In this document: one piece after another, positions 24,701-37,393 of the stretch
Layout: the number at the start of each line of letters is the position of its first letter
Position numbering within the stretch: position 1 is the stretch's first letter
Assembly: GCF_023065955.2 (NCBI RefSeq)
Contig: NW_026622886.1
Location: 13,154,001 to 13,218,000 of the forward strand
Length of the DNA stretch: 64,000 nucleotides
Direction of reading: 5' to 3'
Source: Ursus arctos
Lineage: Eukaryota > Chordata > Mammalia > Carnivora > Ursidae
Made by a program: the position numbers and the translations under genes
The notes under the pieces: model-generated
The model's database searches: none
Told to the model about the DNA's origin: nothing
Seen by the model: the letters and a program-made list of their open reading frames with translations, nothing else

Positions 24701-27700
24701 CCAATTGTTCTTCTGAAGCATGTGGAAACCAGGTTGTTAACATTTGCTTTTTTTCATGCTCGTTTGGGGGAGTGGGAGAAGAGTCAAGTCTGTGAAGACA
24801 CTGACAAACGTGCAAAGGATACTGGGGACCACGGCTGCACAGGAAATGGCAGAGATGGCCAACCGCACGTGGCACGTGGACAGGCTGTTCCACTGGGGAC
24901 ATGATTTGTAAGAGATGATGGACTGTAGGAGCGTGTAGACCACACCGCAGACAAAAGCCAAAAGGGCACCGCCATCGTGGACCACGGGGACAGCTAACTC
25001 CTGGAGAGAGAGTCACAAACAGCTGTTACTCTGCGTGAGTCTGCACGCAGCAAGACCCACGCCCCCACCCACGCTGGGCTACTCAAAGCCACGGTCATCA
25101 CAGGTGCACCCACCACTCCTTGGAAAAGGCGGTTACCTGCAGAAGACTACCAAGAGAAATGCCTTCCAGACCCTCAAGTAAATGCCCTTAGTTGTTCCAC
25201 AGCAAACGTGGGCACGCTGGACAGGGACAGAGTGATGTCTGCCTCAGAGGTAGGAGAATTGAGTATCATGGGCTCTGAAGTCTGGCACAACGGGGTAAAA
25301 AATTTCAACTCTGCCACTGGGCTCTGTGACCTTAGTTTACAACCTCAATTTCTGTATCTGTAAAATGGGTGTAATAATTTCTGCCTTCCAGGTTTGCAGT
25401 GAAGATTACATGATCAATTTCATTTAAAAGTATACAACCGGTTCCATGAACATGCCAAGTGTGGCTTGGGGTTTTCAGGCTCCCTGCTCCCCAATAATCT
25501 CTTTGTCTTCCCCCAGGCACCCCACAGGGACACACAAATCTAAGTAAAGACACTGTCCTGGGGCGCCTGGGTAGCGCAGTCGTTAAGCGTCTGCCTTCGG
25601 CTCAGGGCGTGATCCCGGCGTTCTGGGATCGAGTCCCACATCGGGCTCCTCCGCTGGGAGCCTGCTTCTTCCTCTCCCACTTCCCCCTGCTTGTGTTCCC
25701 TCTCTCGCTGGCTGTCTCTGTCAAATTAATAAATAAAATCTTAAAAAAAAAAAAAAGACACTGTCCTTGCCATGCGAAGGCAGATTCAAGTCAAAGCCCC
25801 GCTCCCCCATCCTCTAACCAGCATTTCACCCAGAAGGCACCCGTGCACCGTCTAGGCACAGACTCTGGTATTGATGACAAATATGCTCACAATGGACCAT
25901 GCAAGGAGCTCACTTCAGGCTCTTTCCTAATGTGCAATGGGCATCTATCTTCTGGTTTAACAGTGATGTTGGATTGAACAATGGAGTCTCTGCTTGAACC
26001 TGAAAACGTGAGCTTTGCAAAGGGGCAAGTTAAAGTATTGTCCAAGAGAGCCTGGTTTGGGCCCCAGACCCCTACTGGCCCCAGCTCACTATCCACACCC
26101 TGTACCTCCCAGATTTTTCTTTGACTTGGGCCGCCCAGGCTTGCCCAAAACCAGGGTGTTCTCCATCTGCTCACAAATAAACTGTTATCAAATCTTTATT
26201 GTCCACATGGGAAAGGAAATTAAAAAAAAAAAACTTTCAAACTTCTTTTCTTTTCTCTTTTTTTTAAAGATTTTATTTATTGATTGATTGATTTATTTGA
26301 GAGAGAGAGAGCACAGGCAGGGGGAGCGGTAGGTAGAGAGAGAAGCAGACTCCCCACTGAGCAGGGAGCCCGATGCAGGGCCTGATCCCAGGACCCTGGG
26401 ATTATGACCTGAGCTGACGGCAGACACTTAACCAGCTGAGCCACCCAGCTTGATCTCAGGACCCTGGGTCAAACTTATTTTCTAAGGAAACTTATTTCCT
26501 GGTATCAAACCTAGTAACATAGGGGAAAATCCACTACTTGATTTATGTTATAATAAAATATGGCTGCATTAACATTCTGCAACATGGAAAATCAATTAGT
26601 CACTTATTAGATATAGATTCTGTATTCCTAGGATACTTAAGACGGGCATATAGATTTAGGAAAATTACATATGAAAAATAAAATACATTTAAAATATTTA
26701 TATACCTTCAAAAGAATTTTTAAAAACCCACTGAATGGTACACTTAAAAATGGTTAAGATGGCCAATTTTTAAAAAGATGTTATTTATTTGAGAGAGAGT
26801 GAGAGAAAGCCAGCCTGAGGGGGGTGGGCATAGGGAGAGGGAGAAGCAGGCTCCCTGCTGAGAGGGAGCCCCACACGGGGCCCGATCCCGGGACCCTGAG
26901 ATCATGACCTGAGCCAAAGGCAGATGCTTAACTGACTGAGCCACCCAGGGACCCCTAAGATGGCCAATTCTATGTTATACATGTATTTCACTACAATGAA
27001 AAATAGCAATAATTCAAAGGAAATGAAATCACTACCTCAAAAAGATAACTGCACCCCCATGTTCATTGCAGCATTATTTACATAGGCAAGACACAGAAAC
27101 AACCTAAGTGTCCATCAAAGGATGAATGGATGATGAAAATGTGACACACACACACGCACAGATTGTTATTCACCCATAAAAAGAAAAAAAATCATGCTGT
27201 TTGTGACAACATGGATGGATACTGAGGGCATCGTGCTAAATGAAATGAGTCACACAGAGAAAGACAAATACTGTATGATCTCACTGACATGTGGAATCTT
27301 TAAAACAAAACAAAACAACCTGAACTTACCGATACAGAAAACAGATCAATGGTTGCCAGAGCTGAGGGGTAGGGGTGGGGATGGAGGATGCGGGAAAGGG
27401 GATTAAAGACTGAAGCTTCCAGATATAAGGTCCGTGGATGTACAGCATGACGACCATAATTAACAATGCGTATCGCATATTCGAAAGTTGTTGAGACGGT
27501 AAATTTTAAAAGCTGTCGTCACAAGACAAAAAATTGTCACTATGTGAGGTGATGTATGTTAACGAACTTATTGTGATTTGCGATATATACATGTATCAAG
27601 TCACTATGTTACACACCTTAGACTAATACAAGGTTGTATGTCAATGACACCTCAGTGTCATTGGGAAAAACACAATATTGAACCAATAGTATTAAACCAA

Positions 27701-30700
27701 ATATAAAACCAATATTAAACCAATAAAATAAAAGAATAAAGACACAGATCTTTTCCCCTTTTTGAATGTTAGGCACTTTTGGGCAAGGGAAAATGAACAA
27801 AAGGCAAGGCATCCGCTGCTAATGAGTCATTTTCAGGAATAATGTTCTGAGATTCTTGATGCTTTCCACAAGCTATTTTTTTTTATGCTAAGTACATCAA
27901 CACCCTGAATTTATATATTCTGTTTCTTCCAATTGCACTATGACGGAATGTGCTTCCTCAACTCCCCCACCCCCTCCCCGGTGCCCCGGATTCAACATAT
28001 CCTTTAGGATCTTCATCTGCAAACTTCATGGGCCCCCACATTAGCCCTGACATCACCAGATCAGAAGGTCCTTGAGTCAGCAGTTGTATCTGGATGTACT
28101 TTTCCCCTGTGAAGTACATACTCTCTCATCAAAGATGTCTTTTCAAAGGGAAATGATTCTTTTTTTTTTTTTAAAGATTTTATTTATTTATTTGACAGAG
28201 ATAGAGACAGCCAGTGAGAGAGGGAACACAAGCAGGGGGAGTGGGAGAGGAAGAAGCAGGCTCATAGCGGAAGAGCCTGATGTGGGGCTTGATCCCAGAT
28301 CACCGGGATCACGCCCTGAGCTGAAGGCAGACGCCCAACCGCTGTGCCACCCAGGCGCCCCTCAAAGGGAAATGATTCTTAATCAGACATGACTTTTAGA
28401 TAGAGGATAAAAATGAAAACCCGGCACCCTTTTTGGATCTCTTTTTTTGAAACTCTCTTGTTAATTTAAAAGGTAGTTAAAAGAAACCTAGAATACTGAA
28501 AGGGTTAAGTCTTGGAAAACTTGACTTTTCCAAAAGGGGAAATTTCTTGAAGGAAAGTAAAGCATTGAGAGACATTGGTGGGGACACACCAAGAAGTAGC
28601 CTTCCCACCCAACCAGCTCAGGACGGACAGCTCCTCGAACTTCTAATGAGTGCAATTTGCTCCAACGCAAGGAAACCTCCCAGAGACAGCCAGAGCTCTC
28701 TTGCCCGCACACCTCCAATTCCTCGGGAAGGAACAGCTCAAGTTGGTTTGCTCACGGCATGGTGAAAATGAATTACAGGATATCAAACAAGGAAGTTGTA
28801 AAGATATATTTATGGGAACAATGACAAGGCAAATACTTTGCTCTCAGGAAAGTTTAAGATTCTCTTTCTGGTTTTTGTTAAGATGCAATCACTTCATAGA
28901 AACCTTCAAGAGAACCACAAGTTCAATGATCTGACTTCTAAGTGTTCTTTCTAACTCCTGCCCTTTCTGGTTTACAAGCTGACAGCTGTTGTGCTCACTC
29001 CGTGAGTTATTTGGAGAATAAACTGATAGGATATCACATAGTGTATACTCTTCCCCATTGAATAATCCATACCCACCATCTACGAATGATTCTACCCTTC
29101 CACGTCTTCCCCTCACCTCTCCAATTCCATTTTTCTTCCCATCGTGCTTTCCGGCGTGAGAACTGTGAATTGTATACATGCTTTTTTTTCTCTCAGAGAT
29201 TTCCCCATTCTGACATTGAAGTTAACTCTTTCCCATAGGTTCTAGACAGATGGCTTCAATTCAAAGTCCACTTCTGCTTTTCTGTGCTCAGATGATCTTG
29301 GGCAAGTATGAACCCCTCTGGGCCTCCATCTCTCCACTGGCAAACGAAGAAAATAATACCACCCGACTTCTAAGGTCGTCAGTGAATTATAGAAGTTAAA
29401 GCACTGAATGTTTTCATAAATTCTGTCACATAGGAAATTTTCAGCAAATTGGTTGTCATGAAAAGCCAAATGCATACAATCATAAAATGTAAAGAGTTTC
29501 CACCATGCGACCAATGTCACCTGCACCCATGTGTTACAGCCTTTGTCTTATTTTGCCGGAAAGGGACAATAAGGGTAGGAAAGTAAAATGGAGCCCGAAG
29601 CAATCTATTCGCACAGTGCCCTCCATAAAGCCCTGTAGACTTGTTCCAACCTGCCTCTCACCTTTCTACCTTTCAGTGTTAACAAGGAAACAATAATTGT
29701 GGATTTATAATATTCAAAAATGAAAACTTGAGGGGTGCCTGGGTGGCTCAATTAAGCGTGGGACTCTTGATTTTGGCTCAGGTCATGATTTCAGGGCCGT
29801 GGGATCGAGCCCTGCATGGAGCCTGCTTGAGATTTTTCTCTCTCTCTCTCCCTCTCCCTCTGCGCCCCCTGCTCCCACACTCTTTCTCTAGAAAGAAAAC
29901 ACTTTAGCCCTAAGAACCAAGACACTATCCCTGCCTTGCAGGTCATCCTGAATGCAGTATAAGGAAGGAGGTCTGCCACCCCACCCCTCACAACAGCACA
30001 GAGTCCCCAGAGCACTGTACTATGTCCCTACGGACAGATGGCAACCCCGTGCGCAGTGCAGAAAAGGTGATTCTATGAGACCACGTGTGCAGGTGGGACA
30101 GGACTCTCTGACAGTGACTGTCCTGACTTCTCGCAGGAGGGGGCACTGGCAGATGGACGGAAAGCCGTGGTACCAGCGGAGGCCAGATTACCCTTGCAGA
30201 TCAGTACCAGGTGCAGCGCCCAGAGCTGCGGCTGCGGCGGGGGGACAGGACGCATGCCCTAGCAGCCCGCCGGTGGCCCAGGGGACACCTTTTTGTGAAA
30301 ATAAGCATCACGCAAGATCAGCCCGCTTCTGGCGGGGGAAAAAAGTTAAAGGGGTACTCCTAGGCAGAACAAAAAGTCCTCCTGGAGTAACTTCCTTTGT
30401 GCGGCCGCAAAGAAACAACAGTGGCAGAGAGGGGGCGCCTGGGTGGCTCAGTCGCTTAAGCGTCTGCCTTCAGCTCTGTCATCATCTCGGGTTCCTGGGA
30501 TCCAGTCCTGGGTGGGGCTCCTTGCTCAGCAGGAAGCTTGCTTCTCCTTCTCCCACTGCCTCCGCTCCCCCTGCTTGTGTGGACTCTCTCTCTCTGACAA
30601 ATAAACAAAATCTTGAAAAAAAAAATAGTGGTGGAGAGAGCAGGACCAGCGCAGTGTTAGCCTGTAATGATGACGGCCACGGCGGCTGCCACGGAAGGCC

Positions 30701-33700
30701 TGCTGGTCAGTGCGCATCGGCTTGTGGAATCCTCACAATAACCCTAGGAGGAGAGTACGATAACTAGTACAAATCTGAAGTACAAGAAATATTTTTAAAA
30801 TATTAAATTTTGTCTCCACGGACAAACAGTTCCCGTGCCTTCCTGAAAGAGACCTCGGGATGAACAGGCATCCACAAGTTAGAATGAAACAAGTCGGGTT
30901 TCTTCAAACACTTGGCACAGTAAGAACATATCGAGCAGACTCCACAGGAGTCACCATAGAAGTTAATTTGCTCCACTGGGGCTATGTTTTGGCTCCGTAA
31001 TGAATGAGCTGAGTAAGCCTGAGCAAATAATTTCACCCCCATTACCCACATCCTCACCTGCCAGAGGAAGAGATCAGATGCCGCTCTGTGAATTGGTAAA
31101 CACACACGCTCATACACTCAAATATTCTCACACTCTTTTTTTTTAAAGATTTTATTTATTTATTTGAGAGAGAGAGAGAGCGCGCGCGCTCAAGCGGGGG
31201 GAGGGGCAGAGGGAGAAGGACAAACAGACTCCGAGCTGAGCATGGAGCCCAGTTGGGCTCCATCTCAGGACCCTGAGATCATGACCTGAGCCGAAATCCA
31301 GAGTCAGAGGCTCAACCGACCGAGGCACCCAGGTGCCCCAAATATTCTCATGCTCTTAATGAAACTATTACAATGACTGAAGTCGATCTTGCAACCCATC
31401 AACCACGTTAATGAACACGGAGCAATGCGGAGCCCAGAGCACGGAGCTCAACGTCCTTTCTCATAATCCTGCAAACATGCACCCACCTCTCCCCAGTGCC
31501 AGGCAGGACTGACTTTCAAATGAGAAAGATTTGTTTCTAAGAAGCAAACTATCCCAACTTTTATAAATGCATCAATTACTTGATACTGGCACAAGCATTC
31601 CTCTTGTGTTCTTGCTTCTCTCCACAAGACACACATATTCCATCATCCCCAAGAACACAACCAACCTCAGGACATACCTGGAAATTGGCTACAATGCCCA
31701 TTCCGATACATCCCACCAATCCAAGAACTAGCGACACCAGGTTAAAAACAGGCGTGCTGAAATAGCTGGTTTGATTTTGCTTCTCTACTATTTTATATCT
31801 TGTGTACATTGTGGCTGCACCTGGAAAGGAAAGGTACTTGGATGAAATTTATTATTTGACCTTTTAGAACAAAAACACAGGGAAAGTTCTGCATTGCTTT
31901 TTTAAAATATGTATTTCGATTTCCTAATTGCCAGAGTCTCCCACTCACCCACCCGGTCCTTCCTCACCCCATCTTACTCTCTCTTCAGTGTGATGGATAC
32001 ACACACACACACACACACACACACCCCAACCTGTTATCCTTTTCACATAAATGCTACTGTGCATGTGTTCTGCGACTTGCTTTGTTTCACGTAAAGGAAA
32101 TCACCACGGAGATCGTACCGTGTCGGTGCAAATAAGTCTACTTCGTTGTTTTTAGTGGCCTTATCAGGGTATATATTTCGTCACTCCCCAAATGTTGGAG
32201 GTCTACACTGTCTGTGTTTTTCCTGCTACAATGCTCAATGCAGAGCCTTGTACACAGTCCCTGGCACACCTTCAGTGCTTCTGGACGACAGATTCCTAGA
32301 AGTAATACTACTGGAGCAAAAACCGTGCACAATTAAAATGCCAACACTGTATTGTAGCATTTTTACTGTCACAGCAGAGTCTGAAAGCAATTCTGCATGC
32401 CCTTGCCTTTTTAATTATTGCCAATCCAATGAAAGAGAAATGGCAACCTGTTGGTTTAATTTGCATTTCTCTGGCCATTACTGAGATTGAGCAACTTTCA
32501 GTATGTCTGCTGGTCATCTGCATTTCTTCTTCTGAAAATTGCATTTAAATTTCTTCCGATTTTTCTCTCGAGTTTGTCTATTCGTTTTTAATTTGCAGTT
32601 GCTTTTCACACATTATGCACATTAACTTCGCTTTTTGTACCTTTCATCACTTAGAAGCTTTAAATTTTTTATCTACTAAATCTGCCAATTTCTTTACTGT
32701 TTAGCTTCTGGGTGTTGTGTAAGCTTATCCCTCTGCCCCTCCTCCCACGCTCGCACACACTCTCTCTCAAATAAATCAACCTTTAAAACAAAATTATACA
32801 CGCCGAGACCGAACCCTAATGTAAACTGTGGACTTTGGGTGATAATGACATGTCAATGTAGGCTCAGCAACTGTAACAAATGTACAGCTCTGGTGGGGGA
32901 TGACGATAGTGGGGGAGACCCTGGGTGGGGGGCTGGGCATATATGAGAAATCTCTACCTTTTGCTCAATTTTGCTGTGAACCTGAAACTGTCCTGAAAAA
33001 TAAAGTCTGCTAAAAAATAATGAAAAATTATATACAAACTGTAAACAACACACTTCACTCGAGACTATGAGTTTTTCATTTATTATTAATAATTATTGTG
33101 TACTTACCAAGAAATGCAGAGAAGTTTATCATAAATCCAAAAATCCCACTCTCTGGAGGTGTTGTTCCTGTGTCACTGACAAAGAGGAATGTCCACATTA
33201 TTAAAAAGGAATTCTGCTCAGACCTCGGGGAGGCACGTGACTGGCAATTTTATTATGGTGGTTCTTCTGTGTGTTTGGCCACTTTGAATTATAAAGACTT
33301 GGTCTGATTTTATTGTAAAGTGTTTTCATTCTAGCTCTGAAAAATCTAAAACTCATTTTTCTACCATGAGAGATTACATTTAATTTTTTTCCATTGTAGA
33401 AAGCTAGGAAATATTTAAAGTGAATGAGAGTGGTGTTTTTCAAATGATCAAGCCCGAAAAACTTGGTGTGTGTTCATTCTCATTAAGAACTGAATGTGAC
33501 TATTTTGGGGGGAGGGAGTCTAAAATCAAGTTTGAAAAAGCAACTATTTGGATTTTAAATATACATAAACACATCATTTAATTTTTTTTAATAATCTGAT
33601 TTATCCACAAGAGTTTCCACTGCTGACAACAGGACGGTGGGAAACTGAGCAATAGTATTGATGCCTATCAGAATTTATGGAAGCAATAGGGTATCAAGGA

Positions 33701-36700
33701 TATATTAATTGTGATAAAGTATTTTAACAGGGCATGTTTCTGGTGCGGTCAATCAATTCATTAATTAAATGAGCTGGAAAAAATTAATTAAATGAGCTGG
33801 AAAGTAGTGTTTGATGTGTTCTGTGTTCTACTCATTCATACCAAGGTTTACATTTTTACATCGTCCCATAAAGCAGTAGTTTAAAACTGACGGCCAAAGA
33901 GTTCTCAACATGAAACAACTCGTACCCGTCTTAAGTGCTTCCCCTTTTCAAAACAGCTCTGAAAGTTCAGTATTGAAACACCGATCATGTTGAAAGGCAC
34001 ACTTCAAATGCTCTGAGGAATTCCACAAGAAGTCCATGTGTGCATAAGTCTTTCAGATTGTGCACACTTAGTATTTGAAGAGTATCAAGAGGTTAAGATT
34101 CCCCCTTACAACAAATACTTCCATTTCTATTTCAATCTCAGCGGCACTTGGACCTGTGAGAATCTGGAGGGTTTAGAATTTCACGCGATCATTTCTCCTA
34201 CAAATAACCATTTTTCTCCCCAAAGGAATGTTGAGGGGGAAAAGGCTGCACAATGTGTGGGATGTCTTTCTGAGCACGACGTGGGTAAGAGGAGGGGACC
34301 GGAACCAGTCATGGAAAAAGGTAGAGACAGCTTTTACCCCCCAGGCAGCACTTTGGCCCAAAGATCAGATCTCACATAGAAATCAAGCCTTCTGTTCTTG
34401 GCCTCAGGATGTAAAAAGGCAGCTTCCAAGTGAGTCATGCAAGAGTACTTGTGATCACAGGCCTGACAGCACCTGCCACATGCCAGGGGGATTGTTTGCT
34501 TATTTGTGGAGAAAGGAAGGAAATGGAAGAGGGAGGATATTTATGGGGATAGGTAAGTAGTTGGAGGGAAGAAGGTGCCCTGATAGGAGATAAGTCGAGC
34601 AGACTCTGGAACTACTTGCCCACGGACAGCGAACCAAGACATGTGTCAAGGGCCCAGATGTACAGTCCCCATGACATCAAACATGTGATCTGAAAGCTCA
34701 GAATTTCAGGGTGGTACTTTATTCTTGTTTATCTGTACATTTAAAACCACACGGGGTACCTGGGTAGCTCAGCCTAATAAGTGACTTCTGCTCAGGTCAT
34801 GATCTCAGGGTCCTGGGATTGAGCCCCACCTCCTGAGTGGGGAGTCCGCATCTTCCTCTCCCTGTGCCCCTCACTCTGCTCATGCTGTCCTCTCTCAAAT
34901 AAATAAATAGAATCTTATAAAATTAAAATAATAAAAAATAAAATAAAAATAAAACCATAAGGCAGAATCAAATCTGCTTTGTAAATAGCCATTCCATATG
35001 TATTTGTTGAATGAATATCAGTACTAGAAATGAAAAAAAAAAAACCCGCCAAACTTAGTAAATACCACTTACTAAGCATTTACTACATACCAGACACTGT
35101 TAGGTGGTTACCATACATCATTTCATTTTACCCTCACAACCTGGAGGTGAGTCTTATTTCAACCCCATTTTACTAAGGAAGAAAGTGGTATTAGAGAGGT
35201 TACATAATTTGTTCAAGGTCATAGGTTATCAAGGAAATGAATCTATATTCCAGTTATTAAACACAACACACCCAAAATGGAGTTGCTTATGCTAAGCCCC
35301 ATGTCACCAAACTGAGACTTAATTATAGTTTCAGCTCTCCTGGAAATGGAATCTTAAACCAGTCATTCAGGAATCAGCCGATCAGCATTAGTTATGTAAT
35401 CTGCCTGATAAGACCCCCTGCCCTCAATAGGGAAAGCAGGCTTGCAATAATCAATTGGCTATTTGCCAGGTATAACTTCCTTGTCCCTTCTCCCTTCTGC
35501 CTATAAGTCTTTCGTTTTGTACAGTTCCTCAGAGCTCCTTTCTGTCTGCTAGACTGGATACTTCCCAATTCATGAATCCATGAATAAAGCCAGTAAGATC
35601 TTTAAAATTTTATTCAGTTAAATTTTGTTGTTAACACAGTCCAGATATCTGACTCCCTGACTTCCCTGTCTCCGGTGTGCCCTACAGCAGGCGAGGAGCG
35701 GAGCAGTTAGAATGACTGCAGGTGCGGGCAGAGAATGAACACTGATGTGCTCCAGAGGGAGCCTGATTTGTAGCACAGGCCAATTTCCATGGTGTAAATG
35801 CTCCCAACATGTCAAAGTTCAAGCTGCCAAATGTAGGTCGCTGAACATTGAACTGTAAGAAATGTACACACTCGTCTCTCAGAAGCACGCAGCAGCTGGT
35901 TCCAGCACGCCGTGGGGATGAACCATGACGGTAATGAAAAGACAGCATCACACCTTTCTTGTATACCAGCAAAGCGTAAGCTAGGCAGGACCTCGTAACT
36001 CCTCGAATGCCATAACCGAATTGTAAAACACTTTTGACAAATACTATCATAGTAAGTCTGATTTTCTTTCAGGATTAGAGTCGACAACACCTACCATCAG
36101 TGCACGAGCACCGATGGGCCTACATTCCTACACCTGGCACTACAACATAAGCAGTGGCTACACTACAAAAATTTGGGGAAATATTAGTGTCCTGCATTCA
36201 TAACCAGCCGTTTGATTAAATGTAACCATCTTTAAAATTTTTTTTATTTGACTCCACAAATACCATGAAATTTATCTTCTCATCAACAAAATATTTAAGA
36301 GATACCTACTACGTGTTAGATACAATCTGAGTCACAAAGTACCCGATCTATCAGGTAGGGATGTTCAGTGTGTGATTTATTCCCATTAAGTGGCAAAATG
36401 GTACCTAACTACATATAGTGAAATTTCACTCAAGAATATTTCTTTCTTTCTAAGATTCTATTTATTTATAGAGAGAGAATGAGCAGTGGGGAGGGGCGGG
36501 GGGGGGGAAGCAGACTCCCTGCTGAGCAGGAAGCCCGAAGTGGGGCTCTATCCCAGGACCCAGAGATCATGACCTGAGCTGAAGGCAGACGCTTAGCTAA
36601 CTGAGCCACGCAGGCACCTCTCACTCAAGAATATTTCAAGAAAATTTTCTAAGCAGCAAATAAAGATGTGACACTTCTAAGAACTTTTAAGAATAAAAAA

Positions 36701-37339
36701 AAAAAATTAAACTATTTGAGACTAATCCCAAATAAAAAGATTTTGCACAGCAAGGGAAACCATCAATAAACAACCTACTGAATGGGAGAAGATATTTGCA
36801 AATGATATATCCCATAAGGGGTTAATATTCCAAAATATATAAAGAACTTATATAACTCAACACCAAAAAATAATAATAATCTAATTAAAAATAAGCAGAG
36901 GACTTGAATAGACATTTTTCCAAAGAATGGCCAACAGACACATGGAAAGATGTTCAACATCACTCATCATCAGGGAAATGCAAATCAAAACCACAATGAG
37001 ATATAACCTCACACCTGTCAGAATGACTAGAATTAAAAGACAAGAAATAACAAGTGTTGGTGAGAATGTGGAAAAAAGGGAAGCCTCTTACACTGTTGGT
37101 GGGAACGTAAACTGGTGCAGCCCCTGTGGAAAACAATATGGAGGTTCCTCAAAAACTTAAAAATAGAACTACCATACAATCCAGTTATATCATTACTGGG
37201 CACTTACCTAAAGAAAACTAAAACACTAATTCGAAAAAATATATGCGCCCCATGTTTGTTACCGCATTATTTACAATAGCCAAGACATTGAAGCAACCCA
37301 AGTGTCCATGGATTAGATAAACAAGATATGGGCTACACA

Positions 37340-37393
<54 letters not shown>

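Larger units (their letters stand above)
20748..24822 (-). other. DRAM1 intron 4 (4075 bp)
   Basis: Contains a T-rich tract beside exon 5, an imperfect tandem duplication near 21.1 kb and three CAN-SINEs. The stretches 21171-22197, 22862-23635 and 24134-24822 hold no gene or repeat I can name. Confidence 0.85.
25001..31677 (-). other. DRAM1 intron 3 (6677 bp)
   Basis: Densely filled with repeats: two MIRs, seven CAN-SINEs and two L1 fragments. The stretches 25768-26251, 27660-28142, 28381-29230 and 30627-31118 hold nothing named. A locally GC-rich part lies at 30050-30420. Confidence 0.85.
31821..33107 (-). other. DRAM1 intron 2 (1287 bp)
   Basis: Almost entirely repeat: a (CA)n tract, an old reversed L1, a SINE tail and an old L1 3' UTR. 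Confidence 0.9.

Noticed and set aside
24555..25016. A 153-codon minus-strand frame overlapping DRAM1 exon 4
   Set aside because: It is an alternative frame of the exon. The adjacent frame encodes the conserved DRAM1 residues and joins correctly to exons 3 and 5.
29952..30767. A 271-codon plus-strand frame in intron 3
   Set aside because: It runs straight through a CAN-SINE and its tail and ends in MIR-like sequence. No conserved motif or splice context was seen.
35278..35638. A resident endogenous virus with coding capacity
   Set aside because: Only an LTR is visible, with no gag, pol or env frame on either side.
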